The position numbers and the translations under genes are program-made. Below, piece after piece: positions 6,012 through 6,318 of a DNA stretch of 6,318 nucleotides. The number at the start of each line of letters is the position of its first letter. The first letter of the stretch is position 1. The notes under the pieces are model-generated. The model had not been told where the DNA came from. It searched no databases and worked only from the letters and a program-made list of their open reading frames with translations. The DNA comes from Bacillota bacterium (GTDB lineage: Bacteria > Bacillota > Clostridia > Acetivibrionales > JAKOSZ01). The stretch spans positions 1 through 6,318 of the forward strand of contig JAKOSZ010000374.1 of NCBI GenBank assembly GCA_029776555.1, in the 5' to 3' direction.

Positions 6012-6094
6012 GCGGATGTGGCGGAATTGGCAGACGCGCCGGATTTAGGATTCGGTGGTTAACAGCCTTAGGGGTTCAAGTCCCTTCATCCGCA
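6012..6094 (+). tRNA. tRNA-Leu, anticodon TAG (reads CUA), second copy, CCA not encoded
   Basis: The same fold as the first copy: acceptor GCGGATG (6012-6018) with CATCCGC (6087-6093), loop TTTAGGA with anticodon TAG, and the same variable arm. The tRNA body differs from copy 1 at four bases. Here the T-stem (AGGGG against CCCTT) pairs fully, counting one G-T wobble, while the anticodon stem (CCGGA/TTCGG) has gained a G-T wobble. After the discriminator A6094 the DNA reads CTA rather than CCA, so CCA must be added by tRNA nucleotidyltransferase. A strong terminator follows 11 bases after the discriminator. Confidence 0.94.
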
Positions 6095-6105
6095 CTAGAA
6101 AAAGC

Positions 6106-6139
6106 AAGGGCTCCTGTGAATAGATGGAGTCCTTTTTTT
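6106..6139 (+). terminator. Rho-independent terminator of the tRNA-Leu pair
   Basis: AAGGGCTCC (6106-6114) pairs with GGAGTCCTT (6126-6134), a 9-bp stem with one G-T pair and an 11-base loop. The right arm continues into seven T residues (6133-6139). The left arm is duplicated at 5954-5962 without a right arm. Confidence 0.9.
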
Positions 6140-6143
6140 ATCA

Positions 6144-6149
6144 TATAAT
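6144..6149 (+). promoter_or_regulatory. Possible -10 element for whiA
   Basis: TATAAT at 6144-6149 is a full -10 consensus just after the terminator, but nothing resembling TTGACA lies 16-18 bases upstream. It may be a weak promoter, or simply AT-rich sequence after the terminator. Confidence 0.3.
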
Positions 6150-6159
6150 TAATGTGAGA

Positions 6160-6178
6160 GGACGGCAGGGTGCTGTCC
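6160..6178 (+). repeat. Hairpin in the whiA leader
   Basis: GGACGGC (6160-6166) pairs with GCTGTCC (6172-6178), 7 bp with one G-T and a 5-base loop. If transcription starts from the TATAAT at 6144, this hairpin would sit at the very 5' end of the whiA message, where it could stabilise it. No T-run follows closely enough for a terminator. Confidence 0.4.
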
Positions 6179-6218
6179 CGCCATTGGTTTTTAAAATATT
6201 CCGGGTGAGGTGGGCGAG

Positions 6219-6318
6219 TTGTCATTCTCTTCGCTTGTAAAAGATGAACTGTGCCGCATTGACACTGAGAAAACCTGCTGCATTGTTTCGGAGCTGGCAG
6301 GTGTTATAAGCACCGGAG
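6219..6318 (+). CDS. whiA: WhiA, N-terminal fragment cut by window edge
   Basis: The frame from TTG 6219 encodes 33 residues to the window edge, beginning MSFSSLVKDELCRI and containing KTCCIVSELAGVISTG. This is the conserved start of WhiA (MSFxxxxKxEL, then CCxxxELxxxI), a DNA-binding protein of Gram-positive bacteria with a LAGLIDADG-homing-endonuclease-like N-terminal domain and a C-terminal helix-turn-helix. It has roles in cell division or sporulation depending on the species; full length is usually a little over 300 residues. TTG is chosen because GAGGTG (6207-6212) lies 6 bases upstream and the family begins at MSF. An in-frame GTG at 6210 overlaps that ribosome binding site. In many Firmicutes whiA follows rapZ and the yvcK gene; here two tRNA genes and a terminator precede it, so it must have its own promoter or that cluster is split. 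Confidence 0.88.
   Translation, partial: MSFSSLVKDELCRIDTEKTCCIVSELAGVISTG

Larger units (their letters stand above)
5812..6114 (+). repeat. Tandem duplication of a 152-bp promoter-plus-tRNA-Leu unit
   Basis: Unit 1 (about 5812-5962) and unit 2 (about 5964-6114) align without gaps: the -35, -10, tRNA start and terminator left arm are all offset by exactly 152 bases. I count about 10 differences, roughly 93% identity by eye, four of them inside the tRNA body. The downstream edge falls at the end of the terminator's left arm, AAGGGCTCC (5954-5962 and 6106-6114). Sequence before 5812 and after 6114 does not match the other copy. Confidence 0.92.

Noticed and set aside
5790..6148. Open frames running through the two tRNA genes, with repeated peptide segments
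   Set aside because: The repeated peptides come only from the duplicated tRNA DNA; these are structural RNA genes read as protein.
1..6318. CRISPR array, transposase, integrase or att site
   Set aside because: No regularly spaced short repeats and no transposase or integrase motifs. The tRNA repeat is a duplicated gene unit, and no integrase gene or tRNA 3'-end fragment typical of an integrated element is present.

Overview
The window looks like a piece of a Firmicutes chromosome, probably from the class Clostridia. It has AAGGAGG-type ribosome binding sites, consensus sigma-A promoters, a secreted LysM plus CAP-domain protein of the spore-former type, and the start of whiA. The genes are fairly GC-rich but use ATA (Ile) and AGG (Arg) codons often, as many thermophilic or syntrophic clostridia do. 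The genus is not determined; this assignment is an inference from style, not from a search.

Layout. Positions 1-589 (minus strand) hold the N-terminal part of an exported LysM/CAP protein that runs off the left edge. A divergent intergenic region of about 240 bases follows, with an inverted repeat, a possible 16-residue leader ORF, a sigma-A-like promoter and an 11-A tract beside the next ribosome binding site. Three plus-strand genes then run in close order: homoserine dehydrogenase (830-2110), a Gfo/Idh/MocA-family oxidoreductase (2142-3146) and a Sip1/raffinose-synthase-type alpha-galactosidase of family GH36 (about 3208-5346). Positions 5347-5811 hold no convincing gene but are dense in inverted repeats. 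Two tandem tRNA-Leu(UAG) genes follow, each with a perfect TTGACA-N17-TATAAT promoter, closed by one good rho-independent terminator. The window ends in the first 33 codons of whiA, with a TTG start.

How the parts work together. The oxidoreductase and the alpha-galactosidase plausibly form a small cytoplasmic galactoside or sugar-processing unit. Homoserine dehydrogenase belongs to Thr/Met biosynthesis and seems to share their transcript by position only, without the usual thr or lysC partners. The tRNA pair is a tandem duplication of a 152-bp promoter-plus-tRNA unit. The upstream copy kept only the left arm of the terminator, so it probably reads through into the second copy.

I see no clearly new defence, mobile or secretion system. 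The points most worth a second look are the tRNA unit duplication, with its differences in encoded CCA and T-stem, and the highly structured 5371-5553 intergenic stretch.
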